Part shown: positions 1 through 7,287 of the stretch, piece by piece
How positions within the stretch are numbered: the first letter of the stretch is position 1
Layout: every line of letters starts with the position of its first letter
NCBI GenBank assembly: GCA_963763135.1
Contig: CAVXNJ010000009.1
Coordinates: forward strand, 372,001 to 436,000
From: JANMZO01 sp963763135
GTDB taxonomy: Bacteria > Actinomycetota > Acidimicrobiia > Acidimicrobiales > JANYDT01
Length of the DNA: 64,000 nucleotides
Reading direction: 5' to 3'
The notes under the pieces: generated by a model
The model's input: only the letters and a program-made list of their open reading frames with translations
Told to the model about the DNA's origin: nothing
Databases searched by the model: none
Made by a program: the position numbers and the translations under genes

Positions 1-1247
1 CCTCGGTAGCGTCCGGTCACGACGACGGGATCATGATCGTGGTCCCGGCCGCCTTCGATCGCCTCGATCAGCGAGACCATGCAGTCGCCGATGATCGGAC
101 CGTTCTTGAACTGGTTGCCGCTGGTCCCGACGGCCATGTAGAAGCCATCGAGGCTGCTGCGATCGAGGATCGGCATCCAGTCATCGGAAACGTCGTATAC
201 GCCCACGACACCTTTGCGTTCGTGGGGTACGCCCAGATCAGGGATCCGGCGGGCCAGGCGCATCACATGCGCTTCCCATTCCGACGGATCAAGCTCGATG
301 TCGCAGTCGTCAGGGTTCTCGAACCAGACCATGGGATCACAGTCGGCTTCCACGCCACCCACGAGGATGGCGTCGCCGTCGGGACGAAAGTACATCCCGG
401 AGTCGAAGTCGGCGCAGGCGGGAAGCGAACGCACGGCCTCGGCGAGTTGGGCGGGAGCGCGTACGTGGTCCACCTGCTGGCGAAGCGGCTTCGTTGCCAC
501 CGTCATGTCGTCGAGTACACCGGCCATCGTGTTCACGATCCCCGAGTGGGGCCCCGCTGCGTTGATCACGACGTCGCAGGCGATCCGCTTTCCGCTCGCC
601 AACACGACCCCGGAGGCCCGTGAACCCGAGGCGCCCGAGGATCTGAGGACCTCGACGACGGTCTCGTTGCACAGCGTGACCGCTCCAGCGGCTTCAGCCG
701 CCTCAGCCAGATTCTGGGCGGCCAGCTGTGGGTCGGTCACATAGCCGGCTTCAGCTGTGTACATGGCTCCACCGAGTTCTGCGCCGCTGTCGACGAAGAA
801 GGAATCGTCGTCGGGTCGACTTGGCGGGAACCATGACTGCGTGGACAGGAACGGAAGGCGTTGCCGGAGTTCGGCGACGCTCCACCATTCATAGGGCACG
901 CCGACAGCCTCAAGCGGAGAACGCGACAGCCGGGCGAGGCCGCTCTCGTCATCGAAGAACACCATGCCGCATTGAACGAAGCCCGTCAGCGGTGAGCCGG
1001 CCGGAAGCGCGACGAACTCGGCCCAATTGCGCCAGTACTCGACCCCCTCGTAGGCCATCGCCGTGCCGGCATGTGTCGAGTAGGTAAAACGCACGACTGC
1101 GCTCGATGCCGCCGTCGATCCTGTCCCGGGCGCGTGATTGCGCTCGATCACCGTGGTCGCCCATCCTTTTCGGGCACACGCCAGCGCGATCCCGGTGCCA
1201 ACGACTCCGGCACCAATGATCACGACAGATCGCTGAGAGGATTCCAC
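1..1247 (-). CDS. FAD-dependent oxidoreductase, DAO family (3' end cut off)
   Basis: This reading frame stays open from the start at 1247 to the window edge, so about 415 residues are visible and the C-terminus is missing. A dinucleotide-binding motif GAGVVG lies at residues 12-17. The remaining sequence is typical of the D-amino-acid oxidase/glycine oxidase-like family, including a late conserved segment GTSGNQFKNGP close to the FAD-proximal C-terminal region. The family oxidises amines or amino acids with FAD and usually reduces oxygen. I chose the GTG at 1247 because a TACAGT box lies 7 bases upstream; a GTG at 1256 is possible. It is divergent from the epimerase gene. Nearby M19 dipeptidase and D-aminoacylase genes suggest an amino-acid substrate, but that is inference. 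Confidence 0.85.
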   Translation of the reverse strand, partial: MESSQRSVVIIGAGVVGTGIALACARKGWATTVIERNHAPGTGSTAASSAVVRFTYSTHAGTAMAYEGVEYWRNWAEFVALPAGSPLTGFVQCGMVFFDDESGLARLSRSPLEAVGVPYEWWSVAELRQRLPFLSTQSWFPPSRPDDDSFFVDSGAELGGAMYTAEAGYVTDPQLAAQNLAEAAEAAGAVTLCNETVVEVLRSSGASGSRASGVVLASGKRIACDVVINAAGPHSGIVNTMAGVLDDMTVATKPLRQQVDHVRAPAQLAEAVRSLPACADFDSGMYFRPDGDAILVGGVEADCDPMVWFENPDDCDIELDPSEWEAHVMRLARRIPDLGVPHERKGVVGVYDVSDDWMPILDRSSLDGFYMAVGTSGNQFKNGPIIGDCMVSLIEAIEGGRDHDHDPVVVTGRYR

Positions 1248-1254
1248 GTACAGC

Positions 1255-1260
1255 ACTGTA
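1255..1260 (-). promoter_or_regulatory. -10 box TACAGT, probable leaderless start
   Basis: TACAGT lies 7 bases before the GTG of the DAO-family gene. No ribosome binding site is present, so transcription probably begins at or next to the start codon. Confidence 0.45.
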
Positions 1261-1320
1261 CACACTGGCGTCGCACACCCTGCCTCCATCGTCGCCGGCG
1301 CATTAGGTTTCGGTCCAACG

Positions 1321-1326
1321 TACGAT
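1321..1326 (+). promoter_or_regulatory. -10 box TACGAT, probable leaderless start
   Basis: TACGAT lies 5 bases before the ATG of the epimerase-like gene, with no Shine-Dalgarno sequence between them. No clear -35 element is visible. Confidence 0.4.
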
Positions 1327-1331
1327 GGACT

Positions 1332-2333
1332 ATGCGAATTCTCGTGATCGGTGGAACCCGGTTCATTGGCAGGCATCTGGCGCAGCACGCGTTACGATCC
1401 GGTCACCAGGTCACGCTGTTCCACCGAGGTCGAACGGCCGACGCGGCAGATCCGGCTTTTGTCGGAGCGGAACACCGTATCGGCGATCGCGACGCCGATC
1501 TGAGCGCACTCGCCACCGGCGACTGGGATGTCACCATTGATATGTGTGCGTATTTCCCCCGCCACGTTCATGAACTGGCCGATGCGCTCGGGGGGCGGGG
1601 TGGTCGGTACACGTTCGTATCGAGCGTCTCGGCCTACGGCCTGCCCGTGCCGGTGAATTTCCGCGAAGATGAAGCCCCACTGGCGGAACTCACGGATCCA
1701 ACGGTTGAGGAGATAACCGACCAGACCTACGGCGGCCTCAAGGTGCTTGGGGAACGGGCCGCGATGGAGCGATTCGGTCCTCAGACACTCGTGGTTCGGC
1801 CGACATACGTGGTCGGCCCGTTCGACGTGTCGTGGCGCTTTCCGTATTGGGTCATGCGACTGGCCGCTGGCGGCGAAGTACTGGCGCCAGGCCCGGCCAC
1901 CGACCCGACCCAACTCATCGATGCTCGGGATCTGGCCGCATGGATAGTGGCGATGAACGAGCGCGGCCGCAGCGGTGTCTTCCACGCCGTCGGGCCGGAG
2001 CGGGCCCTCACCTGGGGCTCCATGCTGACGGCAATCGCCGACGCTGTCGCTCCCGAGGGCACCTCGCTTCGGTGGCTGGACCGTGACTTCCTTGTCAGTG
2101 AGGGGGTCACCGATGCCGACCTACCTCTGTGGCCCGGCGTCGAACCTGACACGGCCATGCTCACCGCCAACCCGGCAGCGGCGATCGGGGAGGGACTGCA
2201 ACTACGGCCGCTCGCCGAGACGATCACCGACACCTACGCGTGGGCGCGATCGAACCTTCAACTGGGAACCGTTCGGCCCTGGCTCACGCCCCGTCGGGAG
2301 ACGGAACTGCTCGATCGGAGTCACGATGATTGA
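1332..2333 (+). CDS. NAD-dependent epimerase/reductase-like SDR
   Basis: A 333-residue extended short-chain dehydrogenase. The N-terminus MRILVIGGTRFIG is the atypical glycine motif used by nucleotide-sugar epimerase-like and isoflavone-reductase-like proteins, and the catalytic YxxxK pair is Y133/K137. These proteins bind NAD(P) in the cytoplasm; the substrate cannot be read from sequence. I start at the ATG at 1332, which places the beta1-loop motif at the very N-terminus; a longer frame upstream runs into the divergent promoter region. Its stop overlaps the start of the M19 dipeptidase gene by 8 bases, so the two are translationally coupled. Confidence 0.85.
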   Translation: MRILVIGGTRFIGRHLAQHALRSGHQVTLFHRGRTADAADPAFVGAEHRIGDRDADLSALATGDWDVTIDMCAYFPRHVHELADALGGRGGRYTFVSSVSAYGLPVPVNFREDEAPLAELTDPTVEEITDQTYGGLKVLGERAAMERFGPQTLVVRPTYVVGPFDVSWRFPYWVMRLAAGGEVLAPGPATDPTQLIDARDLAAWIVAMNERGRSGVFHAVGPERALTWGSMLTAIADAVAPEGTSLRWLDRDFLVSEGVTDADLPLWPGVEPDTAMLTANPAAAIGEGLQLRPLAETITDTYAWARSNLQLGTVRPWLTPRRETELLDRSHDD

Positions 2334-3396
2334 CGGCCACAACGACCTGCCGTGGGCGATGCGCACCCTGTGCGACTACGACTTCGATGTCGTACATCTG
2401 AACGAACGCCAGCCCCGGCTCCATACCGATATCGGACGCCTGCGGGAGGGTGGGGTGACCGGTCAGTTCTGGTCGGTGTTCGTGCCGTCAACGCTTCCCG
2501 GCGGTACCGCGGTCAGCCAGACTCTCGAGCAGATCGAGTTCGTGTATCGGCTTGTCGAGCGCTACCCGGATGATTTCGCTTTGGCCACGAGCGTCGCTGA
2601 AGTGGAAGCGGCCCGATCCCAGAAACGTATCGCCTCGCTGCTCGGCATGGAAGGTGGTCACTCGATCAACGAGTCGATAGGCGTACTTAGGATGATGTAC
2701 GAGCTGGGCTGCCGGTACATGACGCTGACTCACAACGACAACACACCGTGGGCCGACTCGGCCACCGATACGCCCGTTCTTGGGGGCTTGAACGCATTTG
2801 GGAAGCAGGTCGTCCGGGAGATGAACCGCCTCGGCATGCTCGTGGATCTCAGCCACGTTTCGGCCGACGTCATGCGTCAGGCCATTGCGGTGTCGCGCCG
2901 TCCTGTCATGTTCAGTCACTCCTCGGCTCGGGCCGTGTGCGATGTTCCCCGCAACGTGCCCGACGATGTGCTCGTTTCGCTGACAGTGAACGGCGGTTTG
3001 TGCATGGTCACCTTCGTGGCCGACTTTGTCTCACCCAAGGTTTCAGCGTGGTTCGGGGAAACCCGGGCGGTGATGGTCGAAGCGGGTGGTGATCCACGGA
3101 ACATCCCGCAGGTCGACAAGTTCTTGCGGGAGTACGTCGTCAAGAACCCGCCACCAAAGGCCACGATCGACGATGTGATCGCCCATATCGAACATGTCCG
3201 CGATGTCGCCGGCGTTGACCACATCGGCATCGGTGGCGACTACGACGGGTGCATGTTTCTTCCGGTCGGCCTCGAAGACGTATCCGGGTATCCTCGGTTA
3301 TTCAGCGCGCTTAGCGATCGCGGTTGGTCGGCTGGTGACCTCGACAAACTTCGTGCCAACAACGTGTTGCGGGTGCTTCACGACGCCGAAGCGTGA
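2326..3396 (+). CDS. Dipeptidase, peptidase family M19
   Basis: A 356-residue homologue of membrane/renal dipeptidase. The binuclear-zinc ligands expected for the family are all visible: H5 and D7 in DGHNDLPW, E109 in GMEGGH, H177 in LSHVS, H198 in SHSSAR, and D305 in GGDYDG. Family members hydrolyse dipeptides and many accept a D-residue at the C-terminal position. A GGAG lies 5 bases before the ATG. There is no signal peptide, so it is probably cytoplasmic. It overlaps the upstream SDR gene and is convergent with the luciferase-like gene, with only 6 bases between stops. The D-aminoacylase nearby suggests joint use of D-amino-acid-containing peptides (inference). Confidence 0.93.
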   Translation: MIDGHNDLPWAMRTLCDYDFDVVHLNERQPRLHTDIGRLREGGVTGQFWSVFVPSTLPGGTAVSQTLEQIEFVYRLVERYPDDFALATSVAEVEAARSQKRIASLLGMEGGHSINESIGVLRMMYELGCRYMTLTHNDNTPWADSATDTPVLGGLNAFGKQVVREMNRLGMLVDLSHVSADVMRQAIAVSRRPVMFSHSSARAVCDVPRNVPDDVLVSLTVNGGLCMVTFVADFVSPKVSAWFGETRAVMVEAGGDPRNIPQVDKFLREYVVKNPPPKATIDDVIAHIEHVRDVAGVDHIGIGGDYDGCMFLPVGLEDVSGYPRLFSALSDRGWSAGDLDKLRANNVLRVLHDAEA

Positions 3397-3402
3397 AGGA
3401 AC

Positions 3403-4272
3403 TCAGACCTTGGCGATGACAGCTTCGGCGTAACGGGCGAGGGAATCGGCCGGGTTCTTGTAAAACAGGAATGCTGGAACGATGGCGCGATGCACGCCGA
3501 GATCGGCGAGAGCCTTGACCTCATCGAGAGCCATGCTTCCGGCGACGCCGTTGCCTCCGCTCGAAAACTCGATAGCGTTCGGATCACGACCGCTATCGAC
3601 GGCGGTCGAACGGACCAGGTCAAAGCTGCGGGCCAGTTCTTCGTGGGTGCCCTTGCCCGGGAAGAAGCCGTTCCCGAGGCGGCCCGCTCGACGGGCGGCG
3701 ATGTCGGTATGGCCACCGATGTGGATTGGGATCGTTCCGTTTACCGGACGCGGGCGCATGATGCATTCGTCGAAGTTCGCGTAATCGCCATGGTAAGTGG
3801 CCTTGTCTTCGGTCCAAAGGGACCTGAGCGCACCGACATAGTCGTCGTTGCGCTTGCCCCGGTCACTGAAGGGAACGCCGATGGCGTCGAATTCCTCTTC
3901 CAGCCAGCCGACACCGATGCCGAGTTCCAGCCGTCCGCTCGACAGATGGTCGAGGGTGGCAAGTTCCTTGGCCAGCACGACCGGATTGCGCTGGGGGAGG
4001 ATCAAGATCCCCGTGGCCAGCCTGATGCGACTGGTCGCCGCGGCGACGTACGCAAGCCAGATGAGCGGATCGGGAATGATCGAATCTTCCGGCCCGGGCA
4101 TCTTCCCGTTCGGCGAGTACGGGTACGCGGATCCGTAGTTCGACGGAACAACGACGTGCTCGACGGTCCAGAGCGACTCGAAGCCGACTTCCTCAGCAGC
4201 TCGGGCGAACTCAGCGGCTGCAGCCGGGTGGGCAAATGGGCCGGTGTTGGCGAAGACGATGCCAAATTTCAT
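3403..4272 (-). CDS. LLM-class F420-type oxidoreductase
   Basis: A 289-residue luciferase-like TIM-barrel protein. The N-terminus MKFGIVFANTGPFAHP, the segment LESLWTVEH-like FESLWTVEHVVVP and the region LELGIGVGWLEEEFDA are hallmarks of the TIGR03619-type actinobacterial F420-dependent oxidoreductases. Members use F420 or FMN; which one is not decidable here. A GGGAG sits 6 bases before the ATG. It lies 45 bases downstream of the D-aminoacylase gene on the same strand, so the two probably form an operon. Three related luciferase-like genes occur at 18.5, 56.0 and 57.8 kb. Its substrate is unknown. Confidence 0.9.
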   Translation of the reverse strand: MKFGIVFANTGPFAHPAAAAEFARAAEEVGFESLWTVEHVVVPSNYGSAYPYSPNGKMPGPEDSIIPDPLIWLAYVAAATSRIRLATGILILPQRNPVVLAKELATLDHLSSGRLELGIGVGWLEEEFDAIGVPFSDRGKRNDDYVGALRSLWTEDKATYHGDYANFDECIMRPRPVNGTIPIHIGGHTDIAARRAGRLGNGFFPGKGTHEELARSFDLVRSTAVDSGRDPNAIEFSSGGNGVAGSMALDEVKALADLGVHRAIVPAFLFYKNPADSLARYAEAVIAKV

Positions 4273-4317
4273 GATGGGCTCCCGTGGTGGTGGGTTCGGG
4301 GTGGTGGGTTCTGGGGG

Positions 4318-6009
4318 TTAGCGGGTGGCGATCTCGCCGGCGCGGGCACCGGCGATGTAGCCGTCAGTAGCCGACCAGGTCTCGGTGCCGTTGACGATCA
4401 CGTTGTCGACGCCGACACTGCGGCGGATCCAACGGATGCCGTCACCGGGGAAGTCGTCGGATGCGATCTCCGGACCTCGGTCAATCGTGTTCGGATCGAA
4501 CACCACGACGTCGGCCGCAAAGCCCTCTTCGAGGGTGCCGCGGTCCTTGAGGCCCCAGATCTTGGCCGGGTCCGAGGTGATGCGCTTGACCGCTTCCTCC
4601 ATGCGGAGTGCACCGGTGCCGCGCACGAACTGCGAGAACAGGTGTCCGGTGTCGCCGTAGGTCGAGAACGATCCGACGTGAGCTCCGGCGTCACTGGCTC
4701 CGATGTGCACATACGGATGGGCCAGAAGTTCACCAACGGCGGCCGTGTTGTTGTGGCCGGTGTTAGCCCGCATGAACCACGTTCCGAGTTCTTCTTCGAC
4801 GGCCAGATCGACCAGGGTCTCGGCCGGGGTCGACCCGCGATCCTCGGCCACTTCGCCCAGGGTGCGGCCGACGAGGTCGCGGTTGTGGTCGAGTACAACG
4901 TCGCGGATCACGAAGTTGCCGGCCTTCATCCGCGAACCGGGCATGTTCGAGAGCGCATCGAGACCGTCGATCAGCTTCTGTCGCGTGGTCGGATCCTTGA
5001 GTGCAGCCAGCTTGTCGGCCTTCGACGGCATCGACAGGATCGGCCACCAGCCCGGGATCACCAGGAACATGATGCTTCGTTGCTCGAGGGTCCAGCTGAT
5101 ATCGATCGGCCGGGTCTGCACCTGCGGCCAGACGCGCCCACCTTTGGCCCACTCCCGCTCGACGCCCGCCAACACGATGCCGGGAGCCTGCGGTGCGGCG
5201 TCGCTGTGGAACAGCGGTGACAGCGTGGTCGGGATGCCGTAGCGACGCGAAAGGTCGCCCATCATCTCGACCCGCGAGACGGTCAACTCGGGATCGAAGA
5301 ACTCGTGAACGACCTGCAGCATGCGGTTGAATTCGCCGAGTACCCCGCACAACGCCTCCAACTCGGAGTGCTGCGACCATCGGCACGGGACGGGGCGCAT
5401 GTCGTCTTCCACGTCGATGTAGCTGGTCGAGAGGCCAACGGCACCAGCTTCGAGGCAACCGCGAAGCACGTCGCACATTTTGGCGATCTCGGCGGCGGTG
5501 GCCGGACGACGAATGTCGTCGCCCATCACGAACATGCGCAGCACCGAGTGGCCCACGAGTGGAGCGACATTGAGGGCAACGTCGGCGGCGACCGCGTCGA
5601 CCATGTCTCCGAAGCCTTCGCCCCAGCTCCAGTCGATTCCCTGCTCGAAGGCGGAGGCCGGCATTTCTTCGATGAGGCGGAACATGGCGGAGAACCGGTC
5701 ACGCTGCGACGTGCGCACCGGGGCCATCGACAGCGAGCAGTTGCCCGTCACGGCGGTCGTGATGCCGTGCTCGATGCAGGGGAAGGCGTAAGGATCAAAC
5801 AGAACCTGCGCGTCGATGTGCGTGTGGGGATCGATGAAACCCGGAGCGACGATGCGACCGGCCGCGTCGATGCGACGCGCGGCCTGGGCATCGGCAAGTG
5901 AACGCCCGACGCTCACGATTCGCTTGCCGGAAATGCCGATGTCACCGAGGTATCCCGGCAAGCCGCTGCCGTCGACAATCGTTCCGTTACCGATGATGAG
6001 GTCGAGCAT
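4318..6009 (-). CDS. N-acyl-D-amino-acid deacylase, amidohydrolase family
   Basis: A 563-residue amidohydrolase. The N-terminal beta-sandwich strand (LDLIIGNGTIVDGSG), the metal motif FIDPHTHID with H62 and H64, a cysteine in TGNCS (C91) in the place of the metal-bridging Cys of D-aminoacylase, and the late GASDAGAH motif fit the N-acyl-D-amino-acid deacylase group. These enzymes release D-amino acids from N-acyl-D-amino acids. The group also includes many uncharacterised actinobacterial members, so the substrate is tentative. GGAG lies 6 bases before the ATG. It heads an operon with the luciferase-like gene. The 132 bases upstream hold no further gene that I can see. Confidence 0.85.
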   Translation of the reverse strand: MLDLIIGNGTIVDGSGLPGYLGDIGISGKRIVSVGRSLADAQAARRIDAAGRIVAPGFIDPHTHIDAQVLFDPYAFPCIEHGITTAVTGNCSLSMAPVRTSQRDRFSAMFRLIEEMPASAFEQGIDWSWGEGFGDMVDAVAADVALNVAPLVGHSVLRMFVMGDDIRRPATAAEIAKMCDVLRGCLEAGAVGLSTSYIDVEDDMRPVPCRWSQHSELEALCGVLGEFNRMLQVVHEFFDPELTVSRVEMMGDLSRRYGIPTTLSPLFHSDAAPQAPGIVLAGVEREWAKGGRVWPQVQTRPIDISWTLEQRSIMFLVIPGWWPILSMPSKADKLAALKDPTTRQKLIDGLDALSNMPGSRMKAGNFVIRDVVLDHNRDLVGRTLGEVAEDRGSTPAETLVDLAVEEELGTWFMRANTGHNNTAAVGELLAHPYVHIGASDAGAHVGSFSTYGDTGHLFSQFVRGTGALRMEEAVKRITSDPAKIWGLKDRGTLEEGFAADVVVFDPNTIDRGPEIASDDFPGDGIRWIRRSVGVDNVIVNGTETWSATDGYIAGARAGEIATR

Positions 6010-6141
6010 GTTGGTCTCCTGAAGTGTCGCTTGGGCTGGAAGCCTGATGGATGGTTAGTGACGAAGTAGGGCGAGGAAGGCGGAAGTACAACGCTGAGAA
6101 CAGTTGGCGCAAGGCGGGCGCAGAAACGAGCGGTTGAGCGG

Positions 6142-6414
6142 TCAGGGTCGATTCTGCTCGATAGGCGTCATTTCAACCAACACCGTCCATGGACGACCTC
6201 GGAGGTCGTCGAGCGAGTCGATCCGGTGATGGTCGAGAGCTTTGCCGAGGGAGTCGCAGTCGAAGGTCACGCTGCGGACGGCACCATTGGGGTAGCGGAT
6301 GTCGATGACCGCCTCCGCCGCGCCGTCGTGGCCGGCGGTCATGGTCGCGCCGATGATGACCGGTTCTACGCCAAGTTCGATGGAATCACCCTCAACGGTG
6401 TTGCCGGCGGTCAC
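6142..6414 (-). CDS. Small protein of unknown function (90 aa)
   Basis: I do not recognise this 90-residue protein. The start is a GTG that overlaps the stop of the LysM-like gene as GTGA, which argues that both are real and translated together. It is predicted soluble, with no signal peptide or membrane segment. The central part alternates hydrophobic and charged residues (AEAVIDIRYPNGAVRSVTF), which suggests a beta sheet, followed by a helical DSLGKALDHH segment. Third codon positions are GC-rich, as in neighbouring genes. A longer frame extends upstream but runs across the LysM-like gene in another frame. Confidence 0.6.
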   Translation of the reverse strand: MTAGNTVEGDSIELGVEPVIIGATMTAGHDGAAEAVIDIRYPNGAVRSVTFDCDSLGKALDHHRIDSLDDLRGRPWTVLVEMTPIEQNRP

Positions 6415-6632
6415 CGTGGTTGCGGGGCCTCGACATAGACGATGTCGGTGCAGAGCAGCGGTCCGGGGTCGCCTGACGCGTTCGGGGGCTCGGCATTTAT
6501 TGAACGGCGGGTCACGAGATGAAGGTTCCACGAGAGCATTCGTTTCGCTGCCCCTTCGTCGTCGGGGAACACACGACCGGCAATGGACGTAACCGTGTCA
6601 CCGGGTTCGGGGAAGATGTACGAGCGAGACAT
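6411..6632 (-). CDS. LysM-like mini-protein (73 aa)
   Basis: A 73-residue protein that consists almost entirely of one LysM-like fold: a PGDTVTSIAGRVFP opening, a helix with WNLHL, and a closing DIVYVEAP strand that resembles the G-DxLxIP end of LysM repeats. LysM modules bind N-acetylglucosamine polymers, but similar mini-domains also occur in phage tail and assembly proteins. No signal peptide is present, so a cell-wall role is uncertain. The start ATG follows a TACGCT box by 7 bases. It is coupled to the 90-residue gene by a 4-base overlap. The LysM assignment is from pattern only. Confidence 0.6.
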   Translation of the reverse strand: MSRSYIFPEPGDTVTSIAGRVFPDDEGAAKRMLSWNLHLVTRRSINAEPPNASGDPGPLLCTDIVYVEAPQPR

Positions 6633-6639
6633 GGCCGTG

Positions 6640-6645
6640 AGCGTA
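6640..6645 (-). promoter_or_regulatory. -10 box TACGCT, probable leaderless start
   Basis: TACGCT lies 7 bases before the ATG of the LysM-like gene; no Shine-Dalgarno sequence is present. Confidence 0.4.
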
Positions 6646-6740
6646 GGGGGAGGGCCATTGCTATGTCTAGTTACGGCTCGTTCCGGAAGCTGAGCGATCT
6701 CTCGGGTTGTGCCCCGTTGGTCGGCGAACGGTCACTCTCG

Positions 6741-6746
6741 TAGTGT
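6741..6746 (+). promoter_or_regulatory. -10 box TAGTGT, probable leaderless start
   Basis: TAGTGT lies exactly 6 bases before the GTG start of the PPOX-fold gene, with no ribosome binding site. Confidence 0.45.
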
Positions 6747-6752
6747 CGCGGT

Positions 6753-7271
6753 GTGCCTCGAATGACCGCCGACGACCTTGCCGCGTTTCTCGACCAACCG
6801 CACAACGGGGTGATCGCCACGCTGCGAGCCGACGGGATGCCGTACACCGTGCCGATCTGGTGGTTGTGGGAGCCGGATCCGACGGCACCGACGTTCACCG
6901 CCGGACGCCATGAGTACCCCGGTGGTTCGTTGTGGCTGACCGGCACGACGAGTCGAGTGTGGTGCAAGCAGCTTGGCTCGGACCCGAGAGCTTCGCTTTG
7001 CATTGAATCGGGCCCTCCGACGACTGGTCACGTCGGCTTTGACGGCTACTGCGAATCACTGACCTCTGATGCATTCGACATCTGGCCGATCACCCGGCTT
7101 CTCGTGGAGAAGTACATCGGTCAGAACAAACCCGCCAACGCGGCCGCAGTGGAAGCGTTCTACGCGAACATGCAGACCGAGCCGCGAATGTTGTTTCGCT
7201 TACGGCCGAAAGTCGTACGCGCCATTGACATGCGCGTGTACCGAGGTAAGCGCGCAGATCAATCGCCGTAG
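6753..7271 (+). CDS. PPOX-fold (pyridoxamine oxidase-like) flavoprotein
   Basis: A 172-residue split-barrel protein. The opening DDLAAFLDQPHNGVIATL, followed by DGMPYTVPIWW, is the usual beginning of actinobacterial F420- or FMN-binding PPOX-fold enzymes; the later block SRVWCKQLGSDPRASLCIE corresponds to the cofactor-contacting strands. The family includes F420-dependent reductases of biliverdin, nitro compounds and quinones, and many members lack an assigned substrate. The GTG at 6753 is preferred to the ATG at 6762 because of the -10 box at a leaderless spacing. It is convergent with the carboxylase operon, with 16 bases between stops. Confidence 0.85.
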   Translation: MPRMTADDLAAFLDQPHNGVIATLRADGMPYTVPIWWLWEPDPTAPTFTAGRHEYPGGSLWLTGTTSRVWCKQLGSDPRASLCIESGPPTTGHVGFDGYCESLTSDAFDIWPITRLLVEKYIGQNKPANAAAVEAFYANMQTEPRMLFRLRPKVVRAIDMRVYRGKRADQSP

Positions 7272-7287
7272 GTGGTGGTCCTGTCGG

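Noticed and set aside
4398..5476. Arg-rich open frames on both strands inside the D-aminoacylase gene
   Set aside because: Typical shadows of a GC-rich coding region; the deacylase frame carries all family motifs.
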